NCBI GenBank assembly: GCA_022601445.1
Contig: JAJACP010000006.1
Coordinates: forward strand, 50,069 to 114,068
Direction: 5' to 3'
Length of the DNA stretch: 64,000 bases
Origin: Chlamydiales bacterium
GTDB taxonomy: Bacteria > Chlamydiota > Chlamydiia > Chlamydiales > JAAKFR01
Each line of letters opens with the position of its first letter. Within the stretch, counting starts at the first letter, position 1. The notes under the pieces were generated by a model. The model was given only the letters and a program-made list of their open reading frames with translations. It ran no database searches and had not been told where the DNA came from. Of the stretch, positions 1 through 8,708 are shown in pieces. A program made the translations under genes and the position numbers.

Positions 1-256
1 AGGTGAGCGACTCGTAGTCGGTTTGATCAGAGTTCGAAGCTTTTTTAATGTTGCGCTCGATATTATCGTTGGGCATGTTAGCCGCTTTTGCCTTTTGAAT
101 CGCCAACCGCAGACGGGGATTATTCTTTTGATCGGCACCTCCCACTTTCACGGCGCTAATGATCTCTTTAGCGATACGGGAGAAGATCTTTCCCTTTTGC
201 TTATCAGCCTTATCTTTTTTATGCTTAATGTTCGCCCACTTACTGTGACCCGCCAT
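1..256 (-). CDS. yebC: YebC/TACO1 family protein, 5' part only
   Basis: Reverse-strand reading from the ATG at 254-256 gives [15 protein letters not shown], the hallmark N-terminus of the YebC/PmpR/TACO1 family, followed by IFSRIAKEI and the [12 protein letters not shown] stretch; about 85 residues are visible before the window edge. Family members are ribosome- or DNA-associated proteins of about 240 residues that help translate difficult stretches such as polyproline or regulate transcription. It is the last visible gene of a reverse-strand cluster with the SprT-like gene 5 bases upstream, the GNAT gene and prfB, the order seen in Chlamydia. Truncated only by the window edge. Confidence 0.95.
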   Translation of the reverse strand, partial: MAGHSKWANIKHKKDKADKQKGKIFSRIAKEIISAVKVGGADQKNNPRLRLAIQKAKAANMPNDNIERNIKKASNSDQTDYESLT

Positions 257-261
257 ACCGT

Positions 262-948
262 CTAACTCCTAAAAAAGTGCTTTTTATTCTTTTTTTCCCA
301 CGCAATCGCTTGCTCATAGTGCTCAAAAAGACGCTCTCGCTCTTTAAAAGCAGGTCCATGAACACGGAAGTAGCCCCACTCATCTTTGTAACCAGGCACA
401 ACAGCATGGAGCATCTCATGGTAGAGCACAAACGCCACAAAATACTCAGGAAAGAAGAGGTCATCGAGAATGCGGTGCATCTTGACCAGCTTCAGGTTCT
501 CTTGGTAGAGCCCAAAGGTCACACGTCTTCGACTGTTTCGTCCCCAATTTCCATACCAGGTGAGCGCCAGCTCCAATTCACCTTCAAAATAGTGCTGATT
601 GATCTGCCGATAGAGAGGATTTAAGTCATAAACTCGACCCGCCTGCACAAGTCGAGTCGAATCTAATCGATTGGAAACATCAAAGCGGGGCAGATTTTCC
701 TGAATAAAACCACGTAACACCGAGTTATGCCCGCCGCCATTGCGCCGTGTTCCTCTTACATAATGCGCAACTGCTCCAATGACTTCATCGGGTGCATCGA
801 TAAACATTTTGTGGATTGACAAACGGGCCCGATTACGTCTTTTTTCTAAAATGCTGAGCATCGTCGAGCGGTTCTCGTTGATCACGAGCTCCACATCTAT
901 CTTTAGATGTTCTTGCAGCTTAGCTGTTAAACTGCAAACGTCTGTCAC
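262..948 (-). CDS. SprT-like zinc metallopeptidase domain protein
   Basis: 228 residues. The zinc-binding motif HEMLH is at residues 177-181 and a third likely ligand is His198 in VHGPAF, the arrangement of the SprT/Spartan-like family. It differs from E. coli SprT in having about 100 extra N-terminal residues and no obvious C-terminal Cys zinc ribbon. The start codon is a GTG whose last bases overlap the stop of the upstream GNAT gene (GTGA), so the two are probably translationally coupled. Family members are putative metalloproteases; the substrate here is unknown. Confident about the fold, not about the role. Confidence 0.8.
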   Translation of the reverse strand: MTDVCSLTAKLQEHLKIDVELVINENRSTMLSILEKRRNRARLSIHKMFIDAPDEVIGAVAHYVRGTRRNGGGHNSVLRGFIQENLPRFDVSNRLDSTRLVQAGRVYDLNPLYRQINQHYFEGELELALTWYGNWGRNSRRRVTFGLYQENLKLVKMHRILDDLFFPEYFVAFVLYHEMLHAVVPGYKDEWGYFRVHGPAFKERERLFEHYEQAIAWEKKNKKHFFRS

Positions 949-1457
949 AAAACCCGTTCCATAATGATTTTGCCAATGTATTCACCATTTTCTTTCATAA
1001 AGTGCTTCTGCAGACCAATCTCCCGGAAACCAAATCGCTCATAGAGAGAGATAGCGCGATTCCCCTCATACACTTCGAGATAGAGTACTTCGATGCCAAA
1101 ATAGTCTTTTGCCAGGTGCAGTAAGTTATTCATCAAAAGCGTGCCGACCCCTTTGCCACGCGCCTCTTTTGAGACAATAATGGAGACCAAACATTGATGC
1201 GCCAACTTTCGGTAGGGCATGAGACAGAGCGTGGCGATTCCGCATGGCTTACCTTCATAGAGCGCGGTTAAGCTGCTCTTATACTTGGAAAAACCAATCC
1301 AGTGCTTGACAGAATCATCGACCTCAGGGGGATCGGCCATGGGAAAACCACGTAAAATCCCCGGCTCTTCTAACCACTCTTTCAAAGCGGAAGCATCATC
1401 TGAACTGGTGTAGCGAATCTCAATTGCGGAGGCAATTTCATTACTCTCATTTTCCAT
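945..1457 (-). CDS. GNAT family N-acetyltransferase
   Basis: About 170 residues with the GNAT acetyl-CoA site: VSIIVSKEARGKGVGTLLMN contains the R-x-x-G-x-G/A loop, followed by a YLEVYEGNRAISLYERFGF segment typical of RimI/Pat-like acetyltransferases. I chose the ATG at 1457 rather than the TTG at 1469, because the TTG lies inside the end of prfB, whose stop is at 1462-1464. The gene sits directly after prfB, the same neighbour as in Chlamydia. The acceptor substrate cannot be predicted. Confidence 0.85.
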   Translation of the reverse strand: MENESNEIASAIEIRYTSSDDASALKEWLEEPGILRGFPMADPPEVDDSVKHWIGFSKYKSSLTALYEGKPCGIATLCLMPYRKLAHQCLVSIIVSKEARGKGVGTLLMNNLLHLAKDYFGIEVLYLEVYEGNRAISLYERFGFREIGLQKHFMKENGEYIGKIIMERVL

Positions 1458-1461
1458 TTTG

Positions 1462-2560
1462 TTACCCAAACTCTTTTAAATAAGCGATGACAAATTCGTC
1501 CAATAACTCACCATCCATCATCGCTTGAATATTTCCTGATTCATAACTTGTGCGCGTGTCTTTGACCAACGTATAGGGCTGAAATACATAATTTCGAATT
1601 TGTGAGCCCCATGCAATCTCTTTTTTCTCTCCACCCATTGCCTTTAGGCTCTCCTCGCGCTCCATCACCTCTTTTTCGTACAACTTAGAACACAAAAGCT
1701 TCATACATGTCTCGCGATTTTGCACCTGACTCCGCTCACTTTGGCAGGTCACCACAATTCCTGTGGGTAGATGCGTGATACGGACGGCAGAATCGGTCAC
1801 ATTCACGTGCTGCCCCCCAGCACCCGAAGCGCGAAACGTATCGACCCGAATATCACCCGGGGGAACCGTAATCTGAATATCATCGGTTATTTCCGGCGTC
1901 ACATCGACCGACGCAAAACTTGTGTGCCGTCGATTTCCACTATCAAAGGGAGAGATCCGCACCAAACGATGCACCCCTTTTTCTGCTTTTGCATACCCAT
2001 AGGCAAAGGAGCCCGTCAATTTGAATGTGATGCTCTTCACTCCCGCCACATCGCCCTCAACAGAGTCGACCAGCTCTACCTTCCACTTTCTCTTTTCGGC
2101 CCACCGCTGGTACATCCTAGAGAGCATCAAAGCCCAATCGCACGCCTCAGTGCCCCCTGCCCCTGAATTGATGCTTAAAAAGCAGCTTTTACTATCCATT
2201 TCACCCGAAAGCATCCGGCGCACCTCTAGCGCCTCCAGCTCTTTTTCGATCGCTGTTAGCTCCTCAAGAAGTTCATCTACCAGACTTTCCTCTTCCATCT
2301 CGGAGGCTTCAGGAAGGAGACTTTCGACGCTCTCAAAGCGCTCTTTTAAGTCGTGATAGGGAACAGTCCATCCCTTTAGCTCATTAGCCTCTGCAATCAC
2401 TTCTTGCGCTTTGGTGTTGTCACTCCAAAACTCAGGGTCTTCCATCTCTTTTTCTAGAATATCGACGCGCGCTTGCTTGGTAGCCAGGTCAAAGATACCT
2501 CCACATATGAAGAATGCGCTCTTTGGCTTTCTGTAATCTCTCTTGAATCTCTTCGCGCAT
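1462..2560 (-). CDS. prfB: Peptide chain release factor 2, made by programmed +1 frameshift
   Basis: RF2 recognises UAA/UGA stop codons. The product is 365 residues once the frameshift is used: 23 codons from the ATG at 2558-2560, then an in-frame TGA at 2489-2491, then the +1 frame to 1462. The codon before the TGA is CTT and the next base is C, giving the classic CTT-TGA-C slip site, preceded by the AGG Shine-Dalgarno-like triplet at 2500-2502. The stop-recognition tripeptide SPF is near residue 203 and the catalytic GGQ is at about 248-250 in GAGGQHVN. A longer conventional ORF from 2592 gives an unrelated N-terminus and is not the real start. RF2 level would autoregulate its own frameshift, as in other bacteria. 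Confidence 0.95.
2489..2502 (-). promoter_or_regulatory. prfB programmed +1 frameshift site
   Basis: Reading the reverse strand: AGG, TAT, CTT, TGA, C. The internal Shine-Dalgarno-like AGG, the slippery CTT codon and the UGA stop with a 3' C are all at the spacing found in E. coli prfB. Downstream the +1 frame continues DLATKQARVD, the expected RF2 sequence. Confidence 0.93.
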
Positions 2561-2748
2561 GATGGTCTTTTGCCTCTGTAAAATAGAGGCATAGTCTAGG
2601 TTTTTTCTCGCAAAAAGTCAACGGCCCCAGATTCTTTATATTTTCTTTAAAAAGTGATTGACTTGCATTTCTCGGAGGAGCAACATGGTTCTGGGTTCGG
2701 AAGAAAAATATGAGCCCAAACCAAAAACACCACAACAAGGAGGTGGTT

Positions 2749-3546
2749 ATGTTTATCCAACCTATTGCATTATCCGAAAGTGAAATGCACCAAATCACTA
2801 ACTATGAACAGAATCTGATCGGTAAAGATCGGACTAGTTTGTCTGAGTCGCTTCTAGAGGCTGCCACTAAGTGCCAAGAGCTGATCAAAAACAACGGTCG
2901 CTTAGCAGCGGAGATCCAGCAGCAAGCCGAGCAGCTCGAGGCTGCTGATCTAAGAATCCAAACCCTTAAAGAACAAAACGAAGAGAGAAATGCTACTTTA
3001 GAAGCGGGAAATGATCTCTTGAAATTTGTTCGTTATGTAGGGTCTCCTGTAGTAGGGGGCATCTTGTTTGCGACAGGTTTTGGAGCACCTGCGGCAGTAG
3101 CCGCAGCGACAGCTGTGGCTGGTGCGGGAAGAGCAGGTAACGAAACAATCGTGGAGGCTACAGAAGAGAGAGAAACAACTGTTGAAGAAACAAAATCTTC
3201 CGCGCTAAGAGCGCTTAGGTTTAACCACGAGTCTTATTTTCTGGATGTACAGGATCTGACTCAAGAGAAGACAGAAATGGCAGGACTGCTCTCCCGTTTG
3301 CTTTTGAGCATCAATCAAAATGATCTTCAAGAGCAAGCTTTAACGGAAAAGCAGAAGCAAAACGCAGAAGACCTAACAGCAAAAGCTAAGGAGGAAAAAG
3401 ATCTTCTTAAAAAGCTCAATGCCAAAGGCATATTTCCGATTTTAACCACAGCTGCGGGTAAGCTACCGAGCTACGTAGGTGCTGATCGCATCTACGATAA
3501 AGTGGGATCGGCAACAAGTGGTCTATTTAAAAATGATCAATCATAG
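2749..3546 (+). CDS. Coiled-coil protein with central Gly/Ala-rich hydrophobic segment, unknown function
   Basis: 265 residues from the ATG at 2749, chosen over 2710 because AAGGAGG lies 6 bases upstream. Residues about 25-90 and 165-230 are rich in Glu/Gln/Lys/Ala and look coiled-coil; between them (about 93-130) is a hydrophobic stretch with GGILFATGFGAPAAVAAATAVAGAG that could form a membrane hairpin. Two long helices around a bilobed hydrophobic segment recall chlamydial inclusion-membrane or type III-secreted proteins, but no motif proves this. It is divergent from prfB and followed by a convergent UDPGP gene. I do not recognise the family. Confidence 0.7.
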   Translation: MFIQPIALSESEMHQITNYEQNLIGKDRTSLSESLLEAATKCQELIKNNGRLAAEIQQQAEQLEAADLRIQTLKEQNEERNATLEAGNDLLKFVRYVGSPVVGGILFATGFGAPAAVAAATAVAGAGRAGNETIVEATEERETTVEETKSSALRALRFNHESYFLDVQDLTQEKTEMAGLLSRLLLSINQNDLQEQALTEKQKQNAEDLTAKAKEEKDLLKKLNAKGIFPILTTAAGKLPSYVGADRIYDKVGSATSGLFKNDQS

Positions 3547-3614
3547 CCGATAAAAGCGGTTTGTGTTTCAGATTAGGGACATAAATCGCTTAATTTTGTT
3601 ATCGTCATCTACAT

Positions 3615-3866
3615 ATGGCTATGATTGTCCCACTTCTTTCAGGTACCTCGCACTTCACCACGATGACTGCGGGGATGACGACCCTCGTTTCCGGAACTGT
3701 TCAGGAATTTTTCCAGAATTTTTTTCTCCACCCAGGAGCGCACTCAACCGCTGTTATGATCGTTTGTGGGGCGACCGTTGCCGCTTGTGTAGGCCTTGCT
3801 TTTCTGGTGCAAAAAGCCTACGAAAAGCTATGTCCAGAACGGAGAGAATCCCCCTCTAACGTGTAA
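3615..3866 (+). CDS. Possible small membrane protein
   Basis: 83 residues with one clear hydrophobic helix (about 47-66, STAVMIVCGATVAACVGLAF) followed by a charged tail. It has no good ribosome-binding site, and its end overlaps the convergent UDPGP-type gene by 49 bases. The overlapping 98-residue frame at 3563 is less protein-like. It could be a real chlamydial small membrane protein or a chance ORF; only conservation would decide. Confidence 0.35.
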   Translation: MAMIVPLLSGTSHFTTMTAGMTTLVSGTVQEFFQNFFLHPGAHSTAVMIVCGATVAACVGLAFLVQKAYEKLCPERRESPSNV

Positions 3867-5872
3867 TTCCACTCCCAACCCGCACGTTCTTTGGCAAAAG
3901 AGATTGCCCCCGATGGGTTTTGGCTGGCAATCCAACGCTCTCCATCCGGAACTGTGATCATTTGATTTCCGCTGAAAGTCACATTCTCTGCATAAAATTC
4001 AGAGTGCCCTTCTAATATGAGCGTCAAGCTCTGGGTACGCTTAATCTGATTTTTCCAGTAACAGTTAGAGGGACTACGCTGAATCCCCCCATTTTCAACC
4101 GTGACATTTTTTAAAACACATTTACCCGTCCGCTGGCTATAGCGCAGAATACCCTGGGAATCGTGTCCCATTATGTTGTGTGCACGGACCAGCAAACTTC
4201 CAGCTAAATCCAGATTCTCAAAATAAACATCGGCAATTTCGAGCTGAAGCTCAGAACCCCTCTTCATTTTTCCCCTGCAGATTTTCTGCTGGATCAAGCT
4301 GAACAACGGACCCAAAGCGGGGTGGTAGAGAAAGAGATGAGAAGGGCCCTCCTTCACATAAGCCTCGGGAGTACAAAAAGGAGAAAGCGTGAAGCTGCAT
4401 AGATCTTTGAGTAGAGAGTAGTTACTATAGAGGAGGTCATAAAAGGCACCTTCGGGTGTCTCCGTCAGCGCGCTTCCCCCTTCAAAGCATTTTTTCGTCG
4501 TGGAAATGGTCCGTTGGCGCGCGTTGTAGGTAACAAAAGCGGAGAGGGGCGCACCCCTGGGCACTTTCAGAGCGTCGCTAATATTTTGCATCATGCTCTC
4601 AAGCCTTCCGGCAAACACTTCTTTGCCCCCCCAGTTGGGGACACGTTGCTTCATGTTTACCATCAAACCAGGAAGGGGCGTCTTCTTGATCACAGGCTGC
4701 AGTTGATGGATATCGGCGTACAAAATGTTGGTATTAGCCGGGTAATCGGACTTGATTTCGAGATGCTTAAAGTCTGTATATTCCACGTTGGTGAGAAACG
4801 CCTCTCCGGCTCTTTCCCGCATCACCAAAACACCCTCAGCAGCGTGTGGAAGTCTTTCGCATGAAGCAAACCCAAACGCCTTCCCCTCTTGCCGACCAAC
4901 ACCGACCAAGGCTAAAAGACCGGAGTCAATCCCCCCAATGGGATTATTGATTTGCCGAATCAAAAGGCGCTGCTTCTCCTGCTCCCTGAACCAAACAAAG
5001 ACCCCCTTCTCTTCTGCTGTTCTCCAGAGCGCTCCGTGCCCTCCAGGCTGTAACAAGGGCTCCAGGGGAGCACGCATGATCCACTCTCCCTCCTCACTGA
5101 CCACAGGAACCGAAAGCTGAGAAAAGAGAAAGAAGCTCTCTTTAGGACGGCCAAACCAGTGGTTCTTTTCACAAAGCGCATGCACACGCTTGGCATTTCT
5201 CTTTTCAAGAGAGGTCATCATGGCGATGGGAACCGTCACTTGCTTCTGAAAAAGACGGTAGTAGAGAAATTCACGCGCCTGCACGTCACGTACCAGCCCC
5301 TCAAGAAGCGTTCTCCCCGTGAAGGGAAGACAAGCTACCGGTAGTGGGTCTCCCCGCTTCGAAAGCAGATTCAAGCGGGAGCCGAGCCCCCCAATCGGAT
5401 AGATCTCTCCCACCTCCGGCAAGGCGCGAATCCCCGCAATCACCTCAGGCGAGCGATGTGTCACCTGCAGTCCAGGCGCGCGCCTGTCTTGCACCTCACC
5501 GCGCGTCTCCTCCTTTTTGACGATCAGCTCTAAAACCTTGAGGTGGTAGCCGGCAATTCCCCCGATACTTTCATAAAAATGGTCGATGGCAACCAACTGA
5601 TTCAATAAAGTGCGCAGCTTTTCTTTCGGCACAACCTCATGTGGAAAAGAAAAAAGCCGCTCTTCTTGACCAATAGCATAAACGGAATAAAGCGCTGTCT
5701 TAGTAGAAAGGTCGTGATTGTCAACCGAAAAAGCCTTGAGAACAGGATTCGAGAGCTTTTTTTGCAAGCGAAGATAGGAGAGCAAAAGCTCCTGTTTTTC
5801 ACCTAAATCCTTTGTCAGTTTCAAAGAGGCTACCAAAGGAGAGAGAATTTTGATCTCTTGATGTAGATTCAT
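3818..5872 (-). CDS. UDPGP-type nucleotidyltransferase (UTP-sugar-1-phosphate uridylyltransferase family)
   Basis: 684 residues. The nucleotide-binding loop is GGLGSRLNLLSKRG at 161-174, and a second active-site-like segment LLQPGGHGALW lies near 275. NPIGGIDSGLLAL follows near 312. This pattern resembles eukaryotic UDPGP enzymes, particularly the chloroplast UGP3 type, rather than bacterial GalU. Residues after about 520 alternate short strands and turns (IADVYFENLDLAG, CVLKNVTVENGG) and suggest a left-handed beta-helix tail. The expected reaction is UTP plus sugar-1-phosphate to UDP-sugar, but glucose versus N-acetylglucosamine cannot be assigned. It stands alone between the SWIB promoter and the coiled-coil gene. 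Confidence 0.75.
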   Translation of the reverse strand: MNLHQEIKILSPLVASLKLTKDLGEKQELLLSYLRLQKKLSNPVLKAFSVDNHDLSTKTALYSVYAIGQEERLFSFPHEVVPKEKLRTLLNQLVAIDHFYESIGGIAGYHLKVLELIVKKEETRGEVQDRRAPGLQVTHRSPEVIAGIRALPEVGEIYPIGGLGSRLNLLSKRGDPLPVACLPFTGRTLLEGLVRDVQAREFLYYRLFQKQVTVPIAMMTSLEKRNAKRVHALCEKNHWFGRPKESFFLFSQLSVPVVSEEGEWIMRAPLEPLLQPGGHGALWRTAEEKGVFVWFREQEKQRLLIRQINNPIGGIDSGLLALVGVGRQEGKAFGFASCERLPHAAEGVLVMRERAGEAFLTNVEYTDFKHLEIKSDYPANTNILYADIHQLQPVIKKTPLPGLMVNMKQRVPNWGGKEVFAGRLESMMQNISDALKVPRGAPLSAFVTYNARQRTISTTKKCFEGGSALTETPEGAFYDLLYSNYSLLKDLCSFTLSPFCTPEAYVKEGPSHLFLYHPALGPLFSLIQQKICRGKMKRGSELQLEIADVYFENLDLAGSLLVRAHNIMGHDSQGILRYSQRTGKCVLKNVTVENGGIQRSPSNCYWKNQIKRTQSLTLILEGHSEFYAENVTFSGNQMITVPDGERWIASQNPSGAISFAKERAGWEWNYTLEGDSLRSGHSFS

Positions 5873-5950
5873 GTCACGAAAAGATAGTGCGCAAGCATTT
5901 AACGATCAAATGTTTAAAAAATCTCTACTGAGATGACTCTCGAAATTGTT

Positions 5951-5978
5951 TTGACGAGAAACCCTAGGAGAGGATAAA
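5951..5978 (+). promoter_or_regulatory. Predicted sigma-70-type promoter of the SWIB gene
   Basis: TTGACG at 5951-5956 (5 of 6 to the -35 consensus), 16-base spacer, GATAAA at 5973-5978 as -10. It lies 50-76 bases upstream of the SWIB start in a 154-base intergenic gap. Unverified by experiment. Confidence 0.4.
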
Positions 5979-6026
5979 AGAATTGGAGCGAAGAGTAAAC
6001 TTTTTTTCCACTTTAAGGAGTTAATC

Positions 6027-6287
6027 ATGGCAACGAAGAAGAAGAATAGTGCGTTTATGCAGCCTGTTGAGATCACCGATGATTTGAAAGCTGTTGTTGG
6101 CCCGGGTCCACTGCCACGTACTGAAATCATTAAAAAACTTTGGGCTTACATCAAAAAGCACAACTGTCAAGATGCGCAAAACAAGCGCAACATCATCCCT
6201 GATGATAAACTAGCTAAAGTCTTTGGATCAAAGAGTCCAATCGATATGTTTCAGATGACAAAAAAAGTTTCTAAACATATTAAGTAG
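6027..6287 (+). CDS. SWIB/MDM2 domain protein
   Basis: 86 residues that are almost entirely one SWIB domain: LKAVVGPGPLPRTEI, LWAYIKKHNCQD, NIIPDDKLAKVFG and FQMTKKVSKHI. A strong AAGGAG lies 7 bases upstream. SWIB domains are eukaryotic chromatin-remodelling modules; chlamydiae are among the few bacteria that carry them, both as small free proteins like this one and fused to topoisomerase I. A role in nucleoid condensation during development has been proposed for the family; here that is inference. Position next to lpxG matches Chlamydia (CT460). Confidence 0.93.
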   Translation: MATKKKNSAFMQPVEITDDLKAVVGPGPLPRTEIIKKLWAYIKKHNCQDAQNKRNIIPDDKLAKVFGSKSPIDMFQMTKKVSKHIK

Positions 6288-6313
6288 ACCATTTGTCTCT
6301 AACTTTGTATTAT

Positions 6314-6349
6314 ATAAAGCAGCTAACCTCTCACGGTCAGCTGCTTTAT
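6314..6349 (+). terminator. Perfect 11-bp inverted repeat after the SWIB gene
   Basis: ATAAAGCAGCT at 6314-6324 and AGCTGCTTTAT at 6339-6349 are exact reverse complements with a 14-base loop. The trailing sequence is only weakly T-rich, and the lpxG start codon follows by one base. It may terminate SWIB transcription or fold in the lpxG leader, sequestering its ribosome-binding site. Confidence 0.5.
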
Positions 6350-6350
6350 T

Positions 6351-7304
6351 ATGTCATTAGTTGTTGATTTTCTCAGTCTCGCTTCGGTTGTTGGAATCTG
6401 GCCCCGGTTTATTGAACCCAAAATGGTTTCCACAACCTCAATTGCATGGAAGCTTGCTCCCGAGCACGCGCATCTCGATCAACTGACGCTCGTCCATCTA
6501 AGCGACCTGCATTTCCACAAAAAAGTCTCCCAAAAATTTCTTGATAAAATCGTCCGTAGAGTGGCGCGTGCGCGCCCCGATCTGATCCTTTTCACAGGAG
6601 ATTTTATCTGCTACTCTAACCTAGAAGAAGCAGGGCGCCTCCAACACTTTCTACAACGATTAGAGGCGCCGCTTGGTTGTTTTTGCACCTTTGGCAATCA
6701 TGACTATAGCCGCTATGTGAGCCGTAACCGGGAGGGCATTTATGATTTGATTCCTCCTCCCAATCCCCTCCGTGGTGTTTTGCGTGGCCTCAACACCATT
6801 TTGTCCTCACCACCAAAGGGATATGGTGTTTCAGATGCCGTTTTAACCATCGAGATGCACCAAGATCTCTGCACTCTTTTAAAAGAAACGCCTTTTCAGC
6901 TGCTTGAAAATGCCACACATACACTCCCAATCGGGCTTAACATCACAGGATTGGGAGACATGGCTTTGGGGCGGTGTCGTCCTGAAACGGCTTTTGCCGG
7001 CTATAGTCGCGCTCTTCCTGGAGTCATTCTTTCACACAACCCCGACACCTTTCCCGAGCTCCTCACCTATCCGGGTGAGTGGATTTTATCTGGACATACG
7101 CACGGAGAACAGATCCATTTTCCTTGGCCCAAATGGCTCAATCGCATTTCACAGAAGCTAGCACGCTTAGAAAATCAAGGATTTACACGCGGTTTATTTG
7201 AGGTTGGAGACAAAAAAATGTATGTCAACCGCGGGCTTGGATGCCACAAACCGTTCCGATTTTGCTCCCCTCCTGAAATTGCCATCATGAGGACAGAGCG
7301 ATGA
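6351..7304 (+). CDS. lpxG: Metallophosphoesterase, chlamydial UDP-2,3-diacylglucosamine hydrolase type
   Basis: 317 residues with the calcineurin-like metal motifs in order: SDLHFH (51-56), GDF (83-85), GNHD (115-118), LSHNPD (about 226) and SGHTHGEQ (about 250). The N-terminus is hydrophobic and could anchor the protein peripherally at the membrane. Its orthologue in C. trachomatis (CT461) is the lipid A pathway hydrolase LpxG, which replaces LpxH/LpxI; the gene order SWIB-lpxG-ispD-truA is the same here. Its stop overlaps the ispD start by 4 bases. Reaction assignment rests on orthology by context, since generic YaeI-like phosphoesterases share the motifs. Confidence 0.85.
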   Translation: MSLVVDFLSLASVVGIWPRFIEPKMVSTTSIAWKLAPEHAHLDQLTLVHLSDLHFHKKVSQKFLDKIVRRVARARPDLILFTGDFICYSNLEEAGRLQHFLQRLEAPLGCFCTFGNHDYSRYVSRNREGIYDLIPPPNPLRGVLRGLNTILSSPPKGYGVSDAVLTIEMHQDLCTLLKETPFQLLENATHTLPIGLNITGLGDMALGRCRPETAFAGYSRALPGVILSHNPDTFPELLTYPGEWILSGHTHGEQIHFPWPKWLNRISQKLARLENQGFTRGLFEVGDKKMYVNRGLGCHKPFRFCSPPEIAIMRTER

Positions 7305-7975
7305 AAACCAGCCTTGTTTTGCTTGCTGGAGGCACCGGCACGCGGATGGGCGCCTCCCAGCCAAAACAGTATCTCTTATTAGAGGGCAAACCGATTGCAT
7401 GCCACAGTCTTGAGGTCTTTCTCAGTCACCCAACGATCGCACAAGTGATTGTGGTGTGCGCCCCTCAGTACCGCGTCTATTTTGCTCCTTACAACGTGCA
7501 ATTTGCTGAGCCAGGGGAAAGACGACAGGACTCTCTTTTCAATGGGCTTCAGCTTGTTGAGAACCCTTGGGTTTGTGTACACGATGCCGCGCGTCCTTTC
7601 CTCACAAAAGAGATGATCGATCGCTTACTCGATGCAGCAGAACAAGCAGGCGCAGCAACCGTTGCACTTCCCATGAAGTGTACCATTAAAGAGAGTGATC
7701 CCGACGGATTTGTAACCCAGACACTCGATCGAAGCCGCTTGTGGGAGATCCAAACACCACAGTTGCTCAAAAAAGAGCTCTTAGAGCAAGGATTTGCCTA
7801 CGCCCAGACCCACTCTACGACCGTCACAGATGACGTCTCTTTGGCTGAGCTGATAGGTAAACCGGTCAAACTTGTTGAGGGGTCTGCACGCAATATCAAA
7901 ATTACTACCCCAGAAGATCTTGTCTTATGCCAAAATATCAGCTCACGCTCTCCTACGACGGCACCGATTACGTAG
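7301..7975 (+). CDS. ispD: 2-C-methyl-D-erythritol 4-phosphate cytidylyltransferase
   Basis: 224 residues. The CTP-binding loop LLAGGTGTRMGASQPKQYL is at 7-25, followed by PGERRQDSLFNGL and VCVHDAARPF; the QTPQ segment is near 150 and TDDVSLAE near 180. It transfers CMP to methylerythritol phosphate in the non-mevalonate isoprenoid pathway. ATGA overlap with lpxG and a 49-base overlap with truA point to one operon. Confidence 0.95.
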   Translation: MKTSLVLLAGGTGTRMGASQPKQYLLLEGKPIACHSLEVFLSHPTIAQVIVVCAPQYRVYFAPYNVQFAEPGERRQDSLFNGLQLVENPWVCVHDAARPFLTKEMIDRLLDAAEQAGAATVALPMKCTIKESDPDGFVTQTLDRSRLWEIQTPQLLKKELLEQGFAYAQTHSTTVTDDVSLAELIGKPVKLVEGSARNIKITTPEDLVLCQNISSRSPTTAPIT

Positions 7976-8664
7976 GATGGCAAGTCCAAAGCGCCGGCAA
8001 GTCGATTCAGGGACTTTTAGAAGAGGCGCTCTCCATCCTTCTAAAAAACCAATTGCGCGTGATCGGTGCTGGCCGCACCGACGCCGGGACACACGCGCAC
8101 GCTCAGTCCGCTCATTTTGAGGTGGATCAAGCCATCGATTGCGCGTTGGTTCAACGCGCTCTTAACGGCATGCTCCCCCATGACATCCGTGTTCTGCAGC
8201 TCCACCCTGTAGCAGACTCTTTCCATGCACAGTATTCCGCAACAGGCAAGGAGTATCACTATCATCTTTGGCTGGAGCCTATTGTCGCTCCTTTTGTCCG
8301 TCGTTATCGACATCACATTCCCTATCCTCTTGACCTCAACTGTTTGCAAGCTGCTGCTCAAACCTTTATGGGCACACACGATTTTGCCACCTTTGCCAAC
8401 CTGGGGAGCAGCGTGAAGACAACTGTGCGCACTCTCAACCGGATTGACCTTGTGGAGCAGGAAGGAGGCGTCCGTTTGGAATTTGAAGGGAACGGTTTTT
8501 TGTACAAAATGGTGCGTAATCTGGTGGGGACATTAGTTGAGGTAGGAGCAGGTAAAAGAGAGGTTGCTGAAATGCAACAGCTATTAGATGCCCAAGATCG
8601 GCGGGTTGCGGGCATTGCCGCGCCTGCCCGTGGTCTTTTCCTAGTTAAGGTCAACTATGGCTGA
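7927..8664 (+). CDS. truA: tRNA pseudouridine(38-40) synthase TruA
   Basis: 245 residues, the family's usual length. The catalytic aspartate is Asp52 in GAGRTDAGTHA; LTLSYDGTDYVGWQ opens the protein and GNGFLYKMVRNLVGTL is near the C-terminus, both typical of TruA. It isomerises uridines in the tRNA anticodon arm. The start lies inside ispD, in another frame. Confidence 0.96.
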   Translation: MPKYQLTLSYDGTDYVGWQVQSAGKSIQGLLEEALSILLKNQLRVIGAGRTDAGTHAHAQSAHFEVDQAIDCALVQRALNGMLPHDIRVLQLHPVADSFHAQYSATGKEYHYHLWLEPIVAPFVRRYRHHIPYPLDLNCLQAAAQTFMGTHDFATFANLGSSVKTTVRTLNRIDLVEQEGGVRLEFEGNGFLYKMVRNLVGTLVEVGAGKREVAEMQQLLDAQDRRVAGIAAPARGLFLVKVNYG

Positions 8665-8667
8665 AAT

Positions 8668-8708
8668 TGCCTAATTATTGCCTAATTCTGCCAGATTCTG
8701 CCAGATTT
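8668..8708. repeat. Four imperfect 10-11 bp tandem units at the convergent truA/HAD junction
   Basis: Units read TGCCTAATTAT, TGCCTAATTC, TGCCAGATTC, TGCCAGATTT. The repeat supplies the last codons of the HAD gene (ending ...ESGRIRQ), so slippage here would change only that C-terminus. Confidence 0.6.

Noticed and set aside
3563..3859. 98-residue ORF overlapping the candidate small membrane protein
   Set aside because: Composition (Arg/Cys/Ser-rich, no hydrophobic core) looks like a shadow frame; the 3615 frame is the better candidate.
6314..6349. Hairpin before lpxG as a riboswitch
   Set aside because: A single simple stem without a conserved ligand-binding core; more like a terminator or leader hairpin.
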